Shown here piece by piece: positions 8,107 through 14,964 of a DNA stretch of 28,419 nt (position 1 is its first letter; each line of letters begins with the position of its first letter). Source of the stretch: Bacillota bacterium (lineage in GTDB: Bacteria > Bacillota > Clostridia > Lachnospirales > Lachnospiraceae); the NCBI GenBank assembly GCA_023414985.1, contig JAEZLY010000183.1, positions 1 to 28,419 on the forward strand. The letters are read 5' to 3'. Both the position numbers and the translations under genes were made by a program. The notes under the pieces are model-generated. The model searched no databases and was not told where the DNA came from. It saw only the letters and a program-made list of their open reading frames with translations.

Positions 8107-8922
8107 ATGGGTAAATATGTTAAGTACTTTATAGGTGAATGCCTCGGGACCTTAATCATGGTTCTGTTCGGCTGCGGTTCGGTAGCCGTATCCGTCTTAT
8201 TTGATGCTTATCAGGGCCTTCCCCAGATTGCCTTGATGTGGGGAATTGGAGTCAGTCTGGCAATCTATGCTTCCAGACATTTGTCCTGTGCACATCTGAA
8301 TCCCGCTGTCACAATTGCCATGGCTGTCAATAGAAGAATGAAATTCTCTTATGTTCCGATTTATCTGGCTGCTCAGCTGATGGGGGCTTTTATAGCCGGG
8401 TTGTTGATTTACGGCCTTTTTTCTGCTGAAATTGCCAATTATGAGTGTCTGAACGGCATCATTAGAGGAACTCCGGATTCCATGCTCAGTGCAAGAATGT
8501 TCGGCGAATATTATAATCTGCCCGGTAATTCTATGGTACTATCGATGCCTCTTGCTATGGTGGCAGAATGCTTCGGAACCTTTCTCCTGGTCTTTCTGAT
8601 TTTCAGCTTAACAGATGGGTGCAATCTTGGAAAACCGGACAGTAATATGGCTCCTTTATTTATCGGCTTGGCGGTCAGCTCCTCCATCTGTCTGGTGGGT
8701 CCCTTGACCCAGGCGGGACTGAATCCTGCAAGGGATTTTGCACCGAGAATGGTAGCCTGGCTATTCGGCTGGGGAGAGGCTGCATTCCCGGATCATTCGG
8801 GAGGCTTCTTTTTTGTCTATATCCTTTCGCCAATCCTTGGAGGCCTTGCAGCCAGTCTGTTCTTTACCCAGATTATGCAGCGTTTCATGAAGAAGGAGTC
8901 AAATCATGATTCCTGTACCTAG
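8107..8922 (+). CDS. Aquaporin family glycerol facilitator-like channel
   Basis: The protein has 271 residues; ATG 8107 follows AGAGGAAAC. It has six hydrophobic segments and both MIP pore loops: HLNPAVT near 64-70 and GLNPARDFAPR near 203-213. The Asp after the second NPAR and the overall length point to the glycerol-permeable GlpF branch rather than a water-only channel. It would passively conduct glycerol or similar small uncharged solutes through the membrane. Some MIP channels also pass arsenite, but nothing here shows that, and the ars genes lie 4 kb away with other genes between. No glycerol kinase is adjacent. The CobW-type gene follows by 50 bases and is probably co-transcribed. Confidence 0.93.
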   Translation: MGKYVKYFIGECLGTLIMVLFGCGSVAVSVLFDAYQGLPQIALMWGIGVSLAIYASRHLSCAHLNPAVTIAMAVNRRMKFSYVPIYLAAQLMGAFIAGLLIYGLFSAEIANYECLNGIIRGTPDSMLSARMFGEYYNLPGNSMVLSMPLAMVAECFGTFLLVFLIFSLTDGCNLGKPDSNMAPLFIGLAVSSSICLVGPLTQAGLNPARDFAPRMVAWLFGWGEAAFPDHSGGFFFVYILSPILGGLAASLFFTQIMQRFMKKESNHDSCT

Positions 8923-8972
8923 GATGATTAGATTACATGAAAGGATTTCTGACAGGAAAAGGAGCAATAGGT

Positions 8973-10070
8973 ATGAAATCAAAGCTAATTTTAATCGGAG
9001 GATTTCTTGGAGCCGGAAAAACCACATTACTAAGGAAAATGGCAGAGCTTCTCGCGGAAAAAGGGAAAAAAGTCGGACTGATTACAAACGATCAGGCCTC
9101 TGAATTGGTAGATACAGAGATATTAAGCAAAAGCGGAGGTTTGCTATCTGAAGTGAGCGGAAGCTGCTTCTGCTGTAATTTTCAAGGCTTTCTGGATGCA
9201 GTGGTATCGATGCAGCAATCCGGGATGGCTGATTATATCATTGCAGAGCCTGTTGGTAGTTGTACTGACCTTTCGGCAACAATTATGCAGCCCTTGAAGG
9301 ATATCTATAGGAATGAGCTGGAAATCTGTCCGTTGAATGTATTGGTAGATCCGGTTCGTCTCAAATCCATCCTGGATGATAAGGCATCCGGAATGCATAA
9401 AAGTGCAGCATATATTGTGCAAAAACAACTGGAGGAAGCTGATTATATCGTAATCAATAAAATAGATCTGATGCAGGAAGCTGAGCTGTCCTCCCTGCTG
9501 GAACGCGCTGCAAGAAAATGGACTCAGGCCAAAATATATGCAATCAGTGCTCAAAACGGTGATCATATTGAACAGTGGATGTCAGAAGTGTTGAACAGCA
9601 AAGCCGCAGGAACCCACATCGTTCAGATTGATTATGATATTTATGCGGAAGGGGAAGCCGTTCTGGGATGGCTCAATGCAAGTATTTCCTTGAAAAGCAG
9701 AAAAACAGACTGGGACTATTTCGCAAAGCGGCTGCTGTATCGTTTAAAACGGCAATTTGAGAAGCGGGGCGCTGCGGTCGGTCATGTTAAATTGATTATT
9801 AAGGATCAGGAGAAATATATCGTCGGGAATATCACAGGAACAAGCAGGGAGATATCCTTAAGAGGCTCGGTGGCAGCCTGCCATACAGTAGAAATGACTC
9901 TGAATGCAAGAGTTGAGCTACCGCCGGATAAACTGAATAAAATAATACTGAGAGAGCTTCATGCAATCTGCAGAAACAGGATCAAGTATAGAATTAAGGT
10001 GCTAAACAGCCTGCAGCCCGGCCGTCCTAAGCCGACCCACAGATATCAGGAAGTTGTGCATGCAAGTTAA
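8973..10070 (+). CDS. CobW/P47K (COG0523) family GTP-binding protein
   Basis: ATG 8973 is preferred over ATG 8937 because AAAAGGAG lies at 8957-8964 and the protein then starts MKSKLILIGGFLGAGKTT, with the P-loop near residues 9-18. The product has 365 residues. The family's metal-binding CxCC appears as SCFCC at 64-68, EPVGSC near 92 is typical of the P47K subgroup, and NKID near 167 is the G4 guanine motif. COG0523 GTPases insert or deliver metals (Zn, Co, Fe) to target proteins. The C-terminal 140 residues lack the His-rich stretch common in zinc-related members. P47K members often sit with corrinoid proteins, but none is visible here. The metal and client are unknown. It follows the aquaporin and ends at a strong hairpin. 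Confidence 0.88.
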   Translation: MKSKLILIGGFLGAGKTTLLRKMAELLAEKGKKVGLITNDQASELVDTEILSKSGGLLSEVSGSCFCCNFQGFLDAVVSMQQSGMADYIIAEPVGSCTDLSATIMQPLKDIYRNELEICPLNVLVDPVRLKSILDDKASGMHKSAAYIVQKQLEEADYIVINKIDLMQEAELSSLLERAARKWTQAKIYAISAQNGDHIEQWMSEVLNSKAAGTHIVQIDYDIYAEGEAVLGWLNASISLKSRKTDWDYFAKRLLYRLKRQFEKRGAAVGHVKLIIKDQEKYIVGNITGTSREISLRGSVAACHTVEMTLNARVELPPDKLNKIILRELHAICRNRIKYRIKVLNSLQPGRPKPTHRYQEVVHAS

Positions 10071-10078
10071 AATATCCT

Positions 10079-10138
10079 ATAAGTCCGTATGTACCCGGAG
10101 TGCTTCAAGAATAGGGTATATACGGACTTATTAATTTA
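10079..10138 (+). terminator. Terminator after the CobW-like gene
   Basis: ATAAGTCCGTATGTACCC pairs with GGGTATATACGGACTTAT (about 18 bp, one G-T pair) around a 17-base loop, followed by TAATTT. Confidence 0.75.
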
Positions 10139-10188
10139 CGGCTGCATATCAAAGCAATATTACAAGGAAAAAATATGATGAATGAAAT

Positions 10189-10998
10189 GTGAAGATATCA
10201 TTAATTCAAATCAGAATTGAATCATATGATTATAGTAATTTCAAATCAGGTAAAAAAGCCTTGAAACAAAAACATTACATAATCGTAGCAGCAGTTCTTT
10301 TATTAACCGTTATTGTGATAGCCATTGATCAAGGCTATTACGTCATGCATTACCTGATGAATTCCGGTCCGGAGAATATAACGGTAGTGATTGATGCAGG
10401 GCATGGTGGTTTTGATCCGGGTAAAGTAGGGATTAACCAAGCACTGGAAAAAAACATTAACTTAAGTGTGGCTTATAAGCTGAAGAAGCTTCTGGAACAG
10501 GAAAATATAACGGTGGTAATGACAAGGAAGGATGAAAACGGCTTATATAAAAAGAATGACACCGATAAAAAACGGACGGACATGAATAATCGGATCCGAA
10601 TAATTAATGGCAGTGGTGCTGCATTTGCAGTCAGCATTCATCAGAACAGTTTCACACAGGAGTCCTCCTGGGGGGCGCAGGTATTCTACTACGAAGCTTC
10701 TGAAAAAGGGAAAGCCCTTGCTGAATTACTGCAGGAAACCATAAAAAACCAAATGAAGGATGGCAATCACAGATTAGCCAAGCCCAACAGTACTTATTTC
10801 CTTCTGCGTCATTCCAATTGCCCTCTCGTCATCGTGGAATGTGGATTTCTAACCAATCGTAGAGAAGCAGAACTGTTATGTGAGGACAGTTATCAGGACA
10901 AAATGGCCGAAGCAATTTTCCGTGGATTAATGAGCTATATCAATCAAACAATGGAGGAAAGTAATTATACACAACAACCCATGAAAAAAAGGAACTGA
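10189..10998 (+). CDS. cwlD: N-acetylmuramoyl-L-alanine amidase, CwlD-like
   Basis: This is an Amidase_3 zinc enzyme with a single N-terminal membrane anchor (about residues 30-47). Zinc and catalytic motifs are VVIDAGHGGFDPG near 66, the ligand Glu in LEKNINL near 86, SIHQNSF near 152, and the catalytic Glu in VECGFLTN near 219. The layout and length (269 residues) match CwlD, which helps make muramic-delta-lactam in the spore cortex. This fits a spore former. The start is unclear: the frame opens with GTG 10189 without a close ribosome site. The well placed AAGGA at 10164 instead serves ATG 10175, whose five-codon frame ends in TGA overlapping that GTG. An in-frame TTG at 10261 is another option. 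The gene symbol is by family resemblance. Confidence 0.82.
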   Translation: MKISLIQIRIESYDYSNFKSGKKALKQKHYIIVAAVLLLTVIVIAIDQGYYVMHYLMNSGPENITVVIDAGHGGFDPGKVGINQALEKNINLSVAYKLKKLLEQENITVVMTRKDENGLYKKNDTDKKRTDMNNRIRIINGSGAAFAVSIHQNSFTQESSWGAQVFYYEASEKGKALAELLQETIKNQMKDGNHRLAKPNSTYFLLRHSNCPLVIVECGFLTNRREAELLCEDSYQDKMAEAIFRGLMSYINQTMEESNYTQQPMKKRN

Positions 10999-11012
10999 TA
11001 TGTGCAAAAGCA

Positions 11013-11041
11013 TTGTGATATTGGTTGCTAATCGTTATAAT
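11013..11041 (+). promoter_or_regulatory. Putative sigma-A promoter of the second epimerase gene
   Basis: TTGTGA at 11013-11018, a 17-base spacer and a perfect TATAAT at 11036-11041 lie about 45 bases before ATG 11087. Confidence 0.6.
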
Positions 11042-11086
11042 ATGATATGAGGACAAAAAACTACAATACAGATAAGGAGATAAGGT

Positions 11087-11971
11087 ATGGCACTTAAGGT
11101 TGGTTTACAATTATATTCTGTTAAGAATTCTATGGCGGCTGATCCCCTGGCGGCGATTGAGAACGTAGGTAAATTAGGTTATAAATTTGTTGAATTTGCA
11201 AATCATAATGCAGCGGTTGACTTTGGCTGCGGATTTGGTGTGGAAGCATCTGTAATGAAAGAAAAGCTGGATTCCTACGGTATGAAGGCAATCAGCTCCC
11301 ATATTAATCCATTGAATATGGATAATATTAATCAGGTAATAGAGTATTATCAGACTCTGGAATGCAAGAACTTGGTTAATCCGGCTGATTTCTTCGAGAG
11401 CAAGGATGAAGTCTTGAGAAAATGTGAGCAATATAATAAGATTGGTGAAAAGCTAAAGGCATCCGGTATCAATTATCTCTATCACAATCATTTTCATGAG
11501 TTCCAGAAATTCGACGGAGAATATGTACTTGAGATTATGAAGAACAATGTAGATCCTGAGTATGTCGGCTTCCAGTTGGATACCTTCTGGGTAATGCGCG
11601 GAGGAGCTGATCCGGTGGAGATCATCAAGAAATTCGGCAAATCCGTCAAGCTCATTCATCAGAAGGATTTCTCCAAGGAGATTGATATCCCTGTCAATAT
11701 CTTTAGCTTCATTGACCCGAACCAGAAGCTGGATTTCAACGGCTTGATGGCAGCCTTCAATACGAAGAGCAATGGTCATGCGCAGCAAGAGGCTATTGTT
11801 GAAATCGGTACCGGCAGAATGGACATCCAGTTAATTCTGAATGCAGCAGAAGAATATACCAATGCGGAGTATGTCATTCTTGAGCAGGATTATACTGTCC
11901 ATGATGAAATTGAAAGCATCAAGATCAGTATGGAAAGCTTTCAGAAATTCCAGGGAATCGCCTGGGCATAG
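11087..11971 (+). CDS. Sugar phosphate isomerase/epimerase (inosose isomerase-like TIM barrel)
   Basis: The protein has 294 residues; ATG 11087 follows AAGGAG. It shows the family's full metal-site pattern: KVGLQLYSV at the N-terminus, YHNHFHEF near 132, QLDTFWVMRGGADPVE near 163-178, LIHQKDF near 195, EIGTGRMDI near 240 and VILEQD near 265. The His and Glu/Asp residues at these positions form the divalent-metal site of IolI-type and related epimerases. It most likely isomerises a keto-sugar or inositol derivative in the cytosol. It is not closely similar to the 5681 gene beyond the fold. It has its own promoter and a hairpin downstream, so it is probably monocistronic. The substrate is not known. 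Confidence 0.88.
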   Translation: MALKVGLQLYSVKNSMAADPLAAIENVGKLGYKFVEFANHNAAVDFGCGFGVEASVMKEKLDSYGMKAISSHINPLNMDNINQVIEYYQTLECKNLVNPADFFESKDEVLRKCEQYNKIGEKLKASGINYLYHNHFHEFQKFDGEYVLEIMKNNVDPEYVGFQLDTFWVMRGGADPVEIIKKFGKSVKLIHQKDFSKEIDIPVNIFSFIDPNQKLDFNGLMAAFNTKSNGHAQQEAIVEIGTGRMDIQLILNAAEEYTNAEYVILEQDYTVHDEIESIKISMESFQKFQGIAWA

Positions 11972-11999
11972 AAAGCGATAAGATAGAACTGTGAACACG

Positions 12000-12080
12000 A
12001 TAAGGATAACAGGCATTCTTTATATGATAGCAAGTTTGCAAGCTAATCAGATTATGGGATGTCAGTTATCCTTATGTTTT
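12000..12080 (+). terminator. Long-range hairpin after the second epimerase
   Basis: ATAAGGATAAC at 12000-12010 pairs perfectly with GTTATCCTTAT at 12065-12075, followed by GTTTTATG. The 54-base interior contains a small GCAA/TTGC palindrome. The build is similar to the hairpin at 7921. It is a probable terminator, though the large loop makes this less certain. The remainder of the 388-base spacer up to arsC (12081-12250) shows nothing else I can name. Confidence 0.45.
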
Positions 12081-12258
12081 ATGTACTGTATATATTTCAG
12101 ATACTCGTATGGGGTTGAATTATCCTAATACAAAGATTTCTGATAGGATGTCTTAAAACAGCTTTGCAATGACTCGGAAATAGTGATTGATCAATATTGC
12201 TGCTAAGGTGTTGTTAAGTAATTTACATAGATTTTACGAAGACTAAACAGATTGGAGG

Positions 12259-12288
12259 TTTACTTTAACATCGGAGAGACGATATAAT
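12259..12288 (+). promoter_or_regulatory. Putative promoter of arsC
   Basis: TTTACT at 12259-12264, an 18-base spacer and a perfect TATAAT at 12283-12288 lie about 70 bases before ATG 12360. Confidence 0.5.
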
Positions 12289-12359
12289 GTTAGATATAAA
12301 GAGAAATTCTGATAGCATATTGAAGAATATTATGAGAAATAGGATAAGGAGTGTATCGT

Positions 12360-12788
12360 ATGCAAACTAGTAATGCAAATAGTGGAAAGCCCAAGGTTGC
12401 CTTTGTCTGTGTCCATAATTCCTGTAGAAGTCAGATGGCGGAGGCATTGGGGAAGTTATTGGCAAGTGAAGTGTTTGAAAGTTTTTCGGCAGGAACAGAA
12501 GTGAAAGAACATATTAATCCTGATGCTGTAAGATTGATGAAGCAGAAGTTCGGTATCGATATGGAGCAGACTCAATACAGTAAATTAATTGAAAACATCC
12601 CTTCTCCCGATGTGGTTATTACCATGGGCTGTAATGTAAATTGTCCTGTATTGCCCTGTAAGCTGCGGGAAGACTGGGGGCTGGAGGATCCCTCCGGTAA
12701 GAGTGACGAGGAATTTCTGAAGACAATTGAGCTCATTGAAGAGAAAATACTGGATTTAAAAGAAAGATTGATGAAAGGGATCGTATAA
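12360..12788 (+). CDS. arsC: Arsenate reductase, low-molecular-weight phosphatase type (thioredoxin-coupled)
   Basis: ATG 12360 is preferred: AAGGAG at 12346-12351 lies 8 bases upstream. The GTG at 12351 overlaps that ribosome site and is unlikely. The protein has 142 residues and carries the phosphatase P-loop C17-V-H-N-S-C-R23 (CX5R), followed by SQMAEA. MGCNVNCP gives C91 and C95, the likely resolving cysteines for the disulfide cascade known from ArsC of Gram-positives. WGLEDPSGK at about 106-114 is the conserved general-acid Asp loop. It reduces arsenate to arsenite with thiol reductant. C22 and C100 are extra cysteines. Its promoter is separate from that of arsR, but the four other ars genes follow 271 bases downstream, which fixes the role. 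Confidence 0.92.
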   Translation: MQTSNANSGKPKVAFVCVHNSCRSQMAEALGKLLASEVFESFSAGTEVKEHINPDAVRLMKQKFGIDMEQTQYSKLIENIPSPDVVITMGCNVNCPVLPCKLREDWGLEDPSGKSDEEFLKTIELIEEKILDLKERLMKGIV

Positions 12789-12802
12789 GTATGAATACCA
12801 TT

Positions 12803-12817
12803 CTAATCCAGGATTAG
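12803..12817. promoter_or_regulatory. Palindrome downstream of arsC
   Basis: CTAATCC-A-GGATTAG is a perfect 7-1-7 inverted repeat. It overlaps an alternative pairing of ATTCTAA (12800-12806) with TTAGAAT (12822-12828). No T-run follows, so a protein site is more likely than a terminator. It lies 27 bases before the arsR-side promoter. Confidence 0.35.
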
Positions 12818-12843
12818 TAAGTTAGAATTGTTATAAAAATATA

Positions 12844-12872
12844 TTGACATCTATCTATGTATTGATTACACT
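12844..12872 (+). promoter_or_regulatory. Strong sigma-A promoter upstream of arsR
   Basis: A perfect TTGACA at 12844-12849, a 17-base spacer and TACACT at 12867-12872. The predicted start of transcription (about 12879) falls inside the GATACA repeat array, giving a leader of about 180 bases before arsR. Confidence 0.65.
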
Positions 12873-12874
12873 AA

Positions 12875-12910
12875 GATACAGATACAGATACAGATACAGA
12901 TACAGATACA
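12875..12910 (+). repeat. Hexanucleotide microsatellite, six perfect GATACA units
   Basis: Six head-to-tail copies of GATACA without a mismatch, starting three bases after the -10 box of the promoter at 12844. It is followed by GTAC-TTTTTT-GTAC (12911-12924), a small inverted repeat. It is noncoding; change in copy number would alter the initiation region and leader length of the arsR transcript. Confidence 0.95.
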
Positions 12911-12987
12911 GTACTTTTTTGTACCTTTATTTGTTTCAAATGTCTATCCAAGAGTGATATATCATAATTAAGAAAGAAATAACGCTG

Positions 12988-13010
12988 AACAATGTAACAT
13001 TGTTTTTTTA
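12988..13010 (+). terminator. Terminator- or attenuator-like hairpin in the arsR leader
   Basis: AACAATG-TAA-CATTGTT is a perfect 7-bp stem with a three-base loop running into seven Ts (13003-13009). It lies between the promoter at 12844 and arsR. It could end a short leader RNA of about 130 bases, or act as an operator. The stem is A/T-rich and so weak. Confidence 0.45.
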
Positions 13011-13026
13011 TTTGAATATTATATGC

Positions 13027-13042
13027 ATATATGCTCATATAT
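13027..13042. promoter_or_regulatory. arsO: Candidate ArsR operator
   Basis: ATATATG-CT-CATATAT is a perfect 7-2-7 inverted repeat ending 17 bases before the arsR start. Placement directly before arsR suggests an autoregulatory site, but the A/T-rich sequence also produces palindromes by chance. Confidence 0.4.
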
Positions 13043-13059
13043 CAATATAAGAAAGGGGT

Positions 13060-13437
13060 ATGCTTTTGGTAGAACAGATATTTAAAGCCTTGTCAGAGGA
13101 AAGCAGGCTTAGAATTATTTCCGTACTCATGAACCGTTCTATGTGTGTCTGTGAAATTGAAGTCTGCCTAAATATGACGCAATCCAATGCCTCAAGACAT
13201 CTGACGGTCCTGAAGAATAGCGGTATTCTAGAAAGCTATAAGGAGGCACAATGGGCTTATTATAAAATAAGCGAACGGTTCAAAGAAGAGAATCAGGAGC
13301 TTTGGGAGTACCTTCGTATAAAACTGAAACAGCTTAAGACCTATCAGGAGGACTACCAAAGGAGTGAGGAATGCAGAACGAAAGATATATGCTCTGTAAT
13401 AAAACAATGCAGTCAAGGGAGAGAGGATAATGAGTAA
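13060..13437 (+). CDS. arsR: Arsenite-responsive repressor, ArsR/SmtB family
   Basis: A winged-helix regulator of 125 residues. Recognition-helix region QSNASRHLTVLKNSGIL near 47-63 is typical. The arsenite site CVCEI at 29-33 (C29, C31) matches the ELCVCDL element of classical ArsR; C36 may supply a third thiol. An unusual tail carries C105, C111 and C117 at exact six-residue spacing. Binding As(III) should release it from DNA and open the operon. The start is either ATG 13060, with the GGGG only about one base away, or TTG 13066, which has ideal spacing of about 7 to AAAGGGG. Its end overlaps acr3 by 8 bases, so the two are translationally coupled. Confidence 0.93.
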   Translation: MLLVEQIFKALSEESRLRIISVLMNRSMCVCEIEVCLNMTQSNASRHLTVLKNSGILESYKEAQWAYYKISERFKEENQELWEYLRIKLKQLKTYQEDYQRSEECRTKDICSVIKQCSQGREDNE

Positions 13438-14491
13438 ACAGCAAACGGCAGGAATAGGATTTTTTCAAAAGTATCTTACGATTTGGGTGGCATTATGTAT
13501 GATAGTCGGAGTGTTGATCGGTAAGTTTTTACCTTTCATTCCTGATTTTTTCGACCGTTTCGAATATGCTAATGTATCTATCCCAACAGCAATCCTGATC
13601 TGGGTAATGATATACCCTATGATGATGAAGGTTGATTTTCAAAGTATCAAAAACGTTCGTAAGAATCCAAAAGGGTTATATGTAACCTGGATTACGAACT
13701 GGTTAATCAAGCCTTTCACGATGTACGGTTTCGCTGTACTGTTCTTCTACGGTATATTCGGGGGAATCATTCCGCATGAATTGGGGAAGGAATACCTGGC
13801 AGGAGCAGTGCTTCTTGGTGCGGCGCCCTGTACCGCGATGGTTTTTGTCTGGAGCCAGCTGACCAAAGGAAACCCAGCATATACAGTCGTTCAGGTTGCT
13901 ACCAATGATCTGATTATACTGATCGCTTTCATTCCGATTGTGAAATTCCTTCTGGGAGTCAGTGATGTTTCAGTTCCTTGGGATACCTTAATTCTTTCGG
14001 TGGTTCTCTTTGTTGTCATTCCACTGAGCGGCGGAATTCTGACCAGACTATTAATCACAAAGAGAAAAGGAACAGATTACTTTGAACATTTCTTTTTACC
14101 GAAATTTGATAATGCTACAATCGTAGGTCTGCTTCTTACCCTTGTATTATTATTTTCCTTCCAGGGTGAAGTAATCCTAAGGAATCCGCTGCATATCTTA
14201 TTGATCGCGATACCGCTGACGATACAGACCTTCCTCATTTTCTTTATCGCCTATGTACCATGCAGGCTACTCAAGTTGCCCCATGACATAGCGGCACCCG
14301 CAGGTATGATAGGAGCCTCCAACTTCTTCGAATTGGCGGTAGCGGTTGCCATAGCCCTCTTCGGCATGGATTCCCCGTCGGCACTTGCAACTACGGTTGG
14401 CGTATTGACGGAGGTACCGGTGATGCTGATCCTGGTGAAGATAGCGAACAAGACAACTCATTGGTTCCCGGAAACGGTGGTAAAGAAATAA
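13430..14491 (+). CDS. acr3: Arsenite efflux permease Acr3
   Basis: The protein has 353 residues with about ten hydrophobic helices, the usual size and topology of Acr3 in the BART superfamily. The conserved transport Cys is in GAAPCTAMVFVWS near residues 123-135, and the conserved Glu is in GASNFFELAVA near 295-305. It exports arsenite across the cytoplasmic membrane, driven by the proton motive force or energised by ArsA. ATG 13430 overlaps the arsR stop (ATGAGTAA). It is followed by arsD after 64 bases of A/T-rich spacer without a clear terminator. This is one of the clearest assignments in the window. Confidence 0.96.
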   Translation: MSKQQTAGIGFFQKYLTIWVALCMIVGVLIGKFLPFIPDFFDRFEYANVSIPTAILIWVMIYPMMMKVDFQSIKNVRKNPKGLYVTWITNWLIKPFTMYGFAVLFFYGIFGGIIPHELGKEYLAGAVLLGAAPCTAMVFVWSQLTKGNPAYTVVQVATNDLIILIAFIPIVKFLLGVSDVSVPWDTLILSVVLFVVIPLSGGILTRLLITKRKGTDYFEHFFLPKFDNATIVGLLLTLVLLFSFQGEVILRNPLHILLIAIPLTIQTFLIFFIAYVPCRLLKLPHDIAAPAGMIGASNFFELAVAVAIALFGMDSPSALATTVGVLTEVPVMLILVKIANKTTHWFPETVVKK

Positions 14492-14555
14492 AAAAATATC
14501 TTAAGAAATAATCTTTTTAAGAAAAATAAATCAAATATGGAATGGAGCGCTGATT

Positions 14556-14951
14556 ATGAAAACTATGCAAATCTTTGAACCCGCTATGTGCTGTGCAACA
14601 GGGTTATGCGGAGTCGGAGTTGACCCTGAATTATTAAGAATCTCAACTGTATTGAATTCCCTGGAGAAGAACGGAATGAAGGTGGAGCGATATAATCTTA
14701 CCAATGCCCCTATGGAATTCATCAAGAATAATCAGGTAAATGAACAACTGAAGGCTCAAGGCGTAGATATCCTGCCCTTAACCGTACTGAATGGCGAAAT
14801 CGTTATTACAGGCAGATATCCAACCAATGATGAATTCGTGGAATATTTGAATGTTCCGGCAAGCTTTATCAGAGAACAGCCCAAGGTTGCAAAGGCATCT
14901 ATAAAGAAAGCTACAGGTGGATGCGGTTGTTCGGACGGCAGCTGCTGCTAG
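14556..14951 (+). CDS. arsD: Arsenite metallochaperone ArsD
   Basis: The protein has 131 residues. The N-terminus IFEPAMCCATGLCG carries C12, C13 and C18, the triad that binds As(III) and hands it to ArsA. The thioredoxin-like core includes LPLTVLNGEIV near 80-90. The tail holds C123, C125, C130 and C131, comparable to the extra vicinal cysteine pairs of the plasmid R773 ArsD. Its stop lies 13 bases before the arsA start, so the two proteins are made together. ArsD raises the affinity of the ATPase pump for arsenite. ATG 14556 has GGAG upstream at 14543-14546. Confidence 0.95.
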   Translation: MKTMQIFEPAMCCATGLCGVGVDPELLRISTVLNSLEKNGMKVERYNLTNAPMEFIKNNQVNEQLKAQGVDILPLTVLNGEIVITGRYPTNDEFVEYLNVPASFIREQPKVAKASIKKATGGCGCSDGSCC

Positions 14952-14964
14952 AAGGGATCAGAAA

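Noticed and set aside
8107..8922. Aquaporin as part of the arsenic system (AqpS-like)
   Set aside because: Four genes and several terminators separate it from arsC, and it is paired with a CobW-type gene; the link is only by general family knowledge.
8906..9103. 65-codon frame across the aquaporin-CobW junction
   Set aside because: It overlaps both neighbours in another frame and its Arg/Lys-rich product is an artefact of the P-loop region read out of frame.
12875..12910. GATACA array as a CRISPR or as coding repeat
   Set aside because: Units are six bases with no spacers, and no open frame with a start spans it in a coding context.
14492..14555. Terminator between acr3 and arsD
   Set aside because: CTTAA and TTAAG could pair around a long A/T loop, but the stem is too weak and arsD-arsA need to be transcribed with acr3.
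14917..14964. Upstream extension of ArsA
   Set aside because: It would read through the Cys-rich arsD tail in another frame (Ala/Arg-rich) and lacks a ribosome site; ATG 14965 has one.
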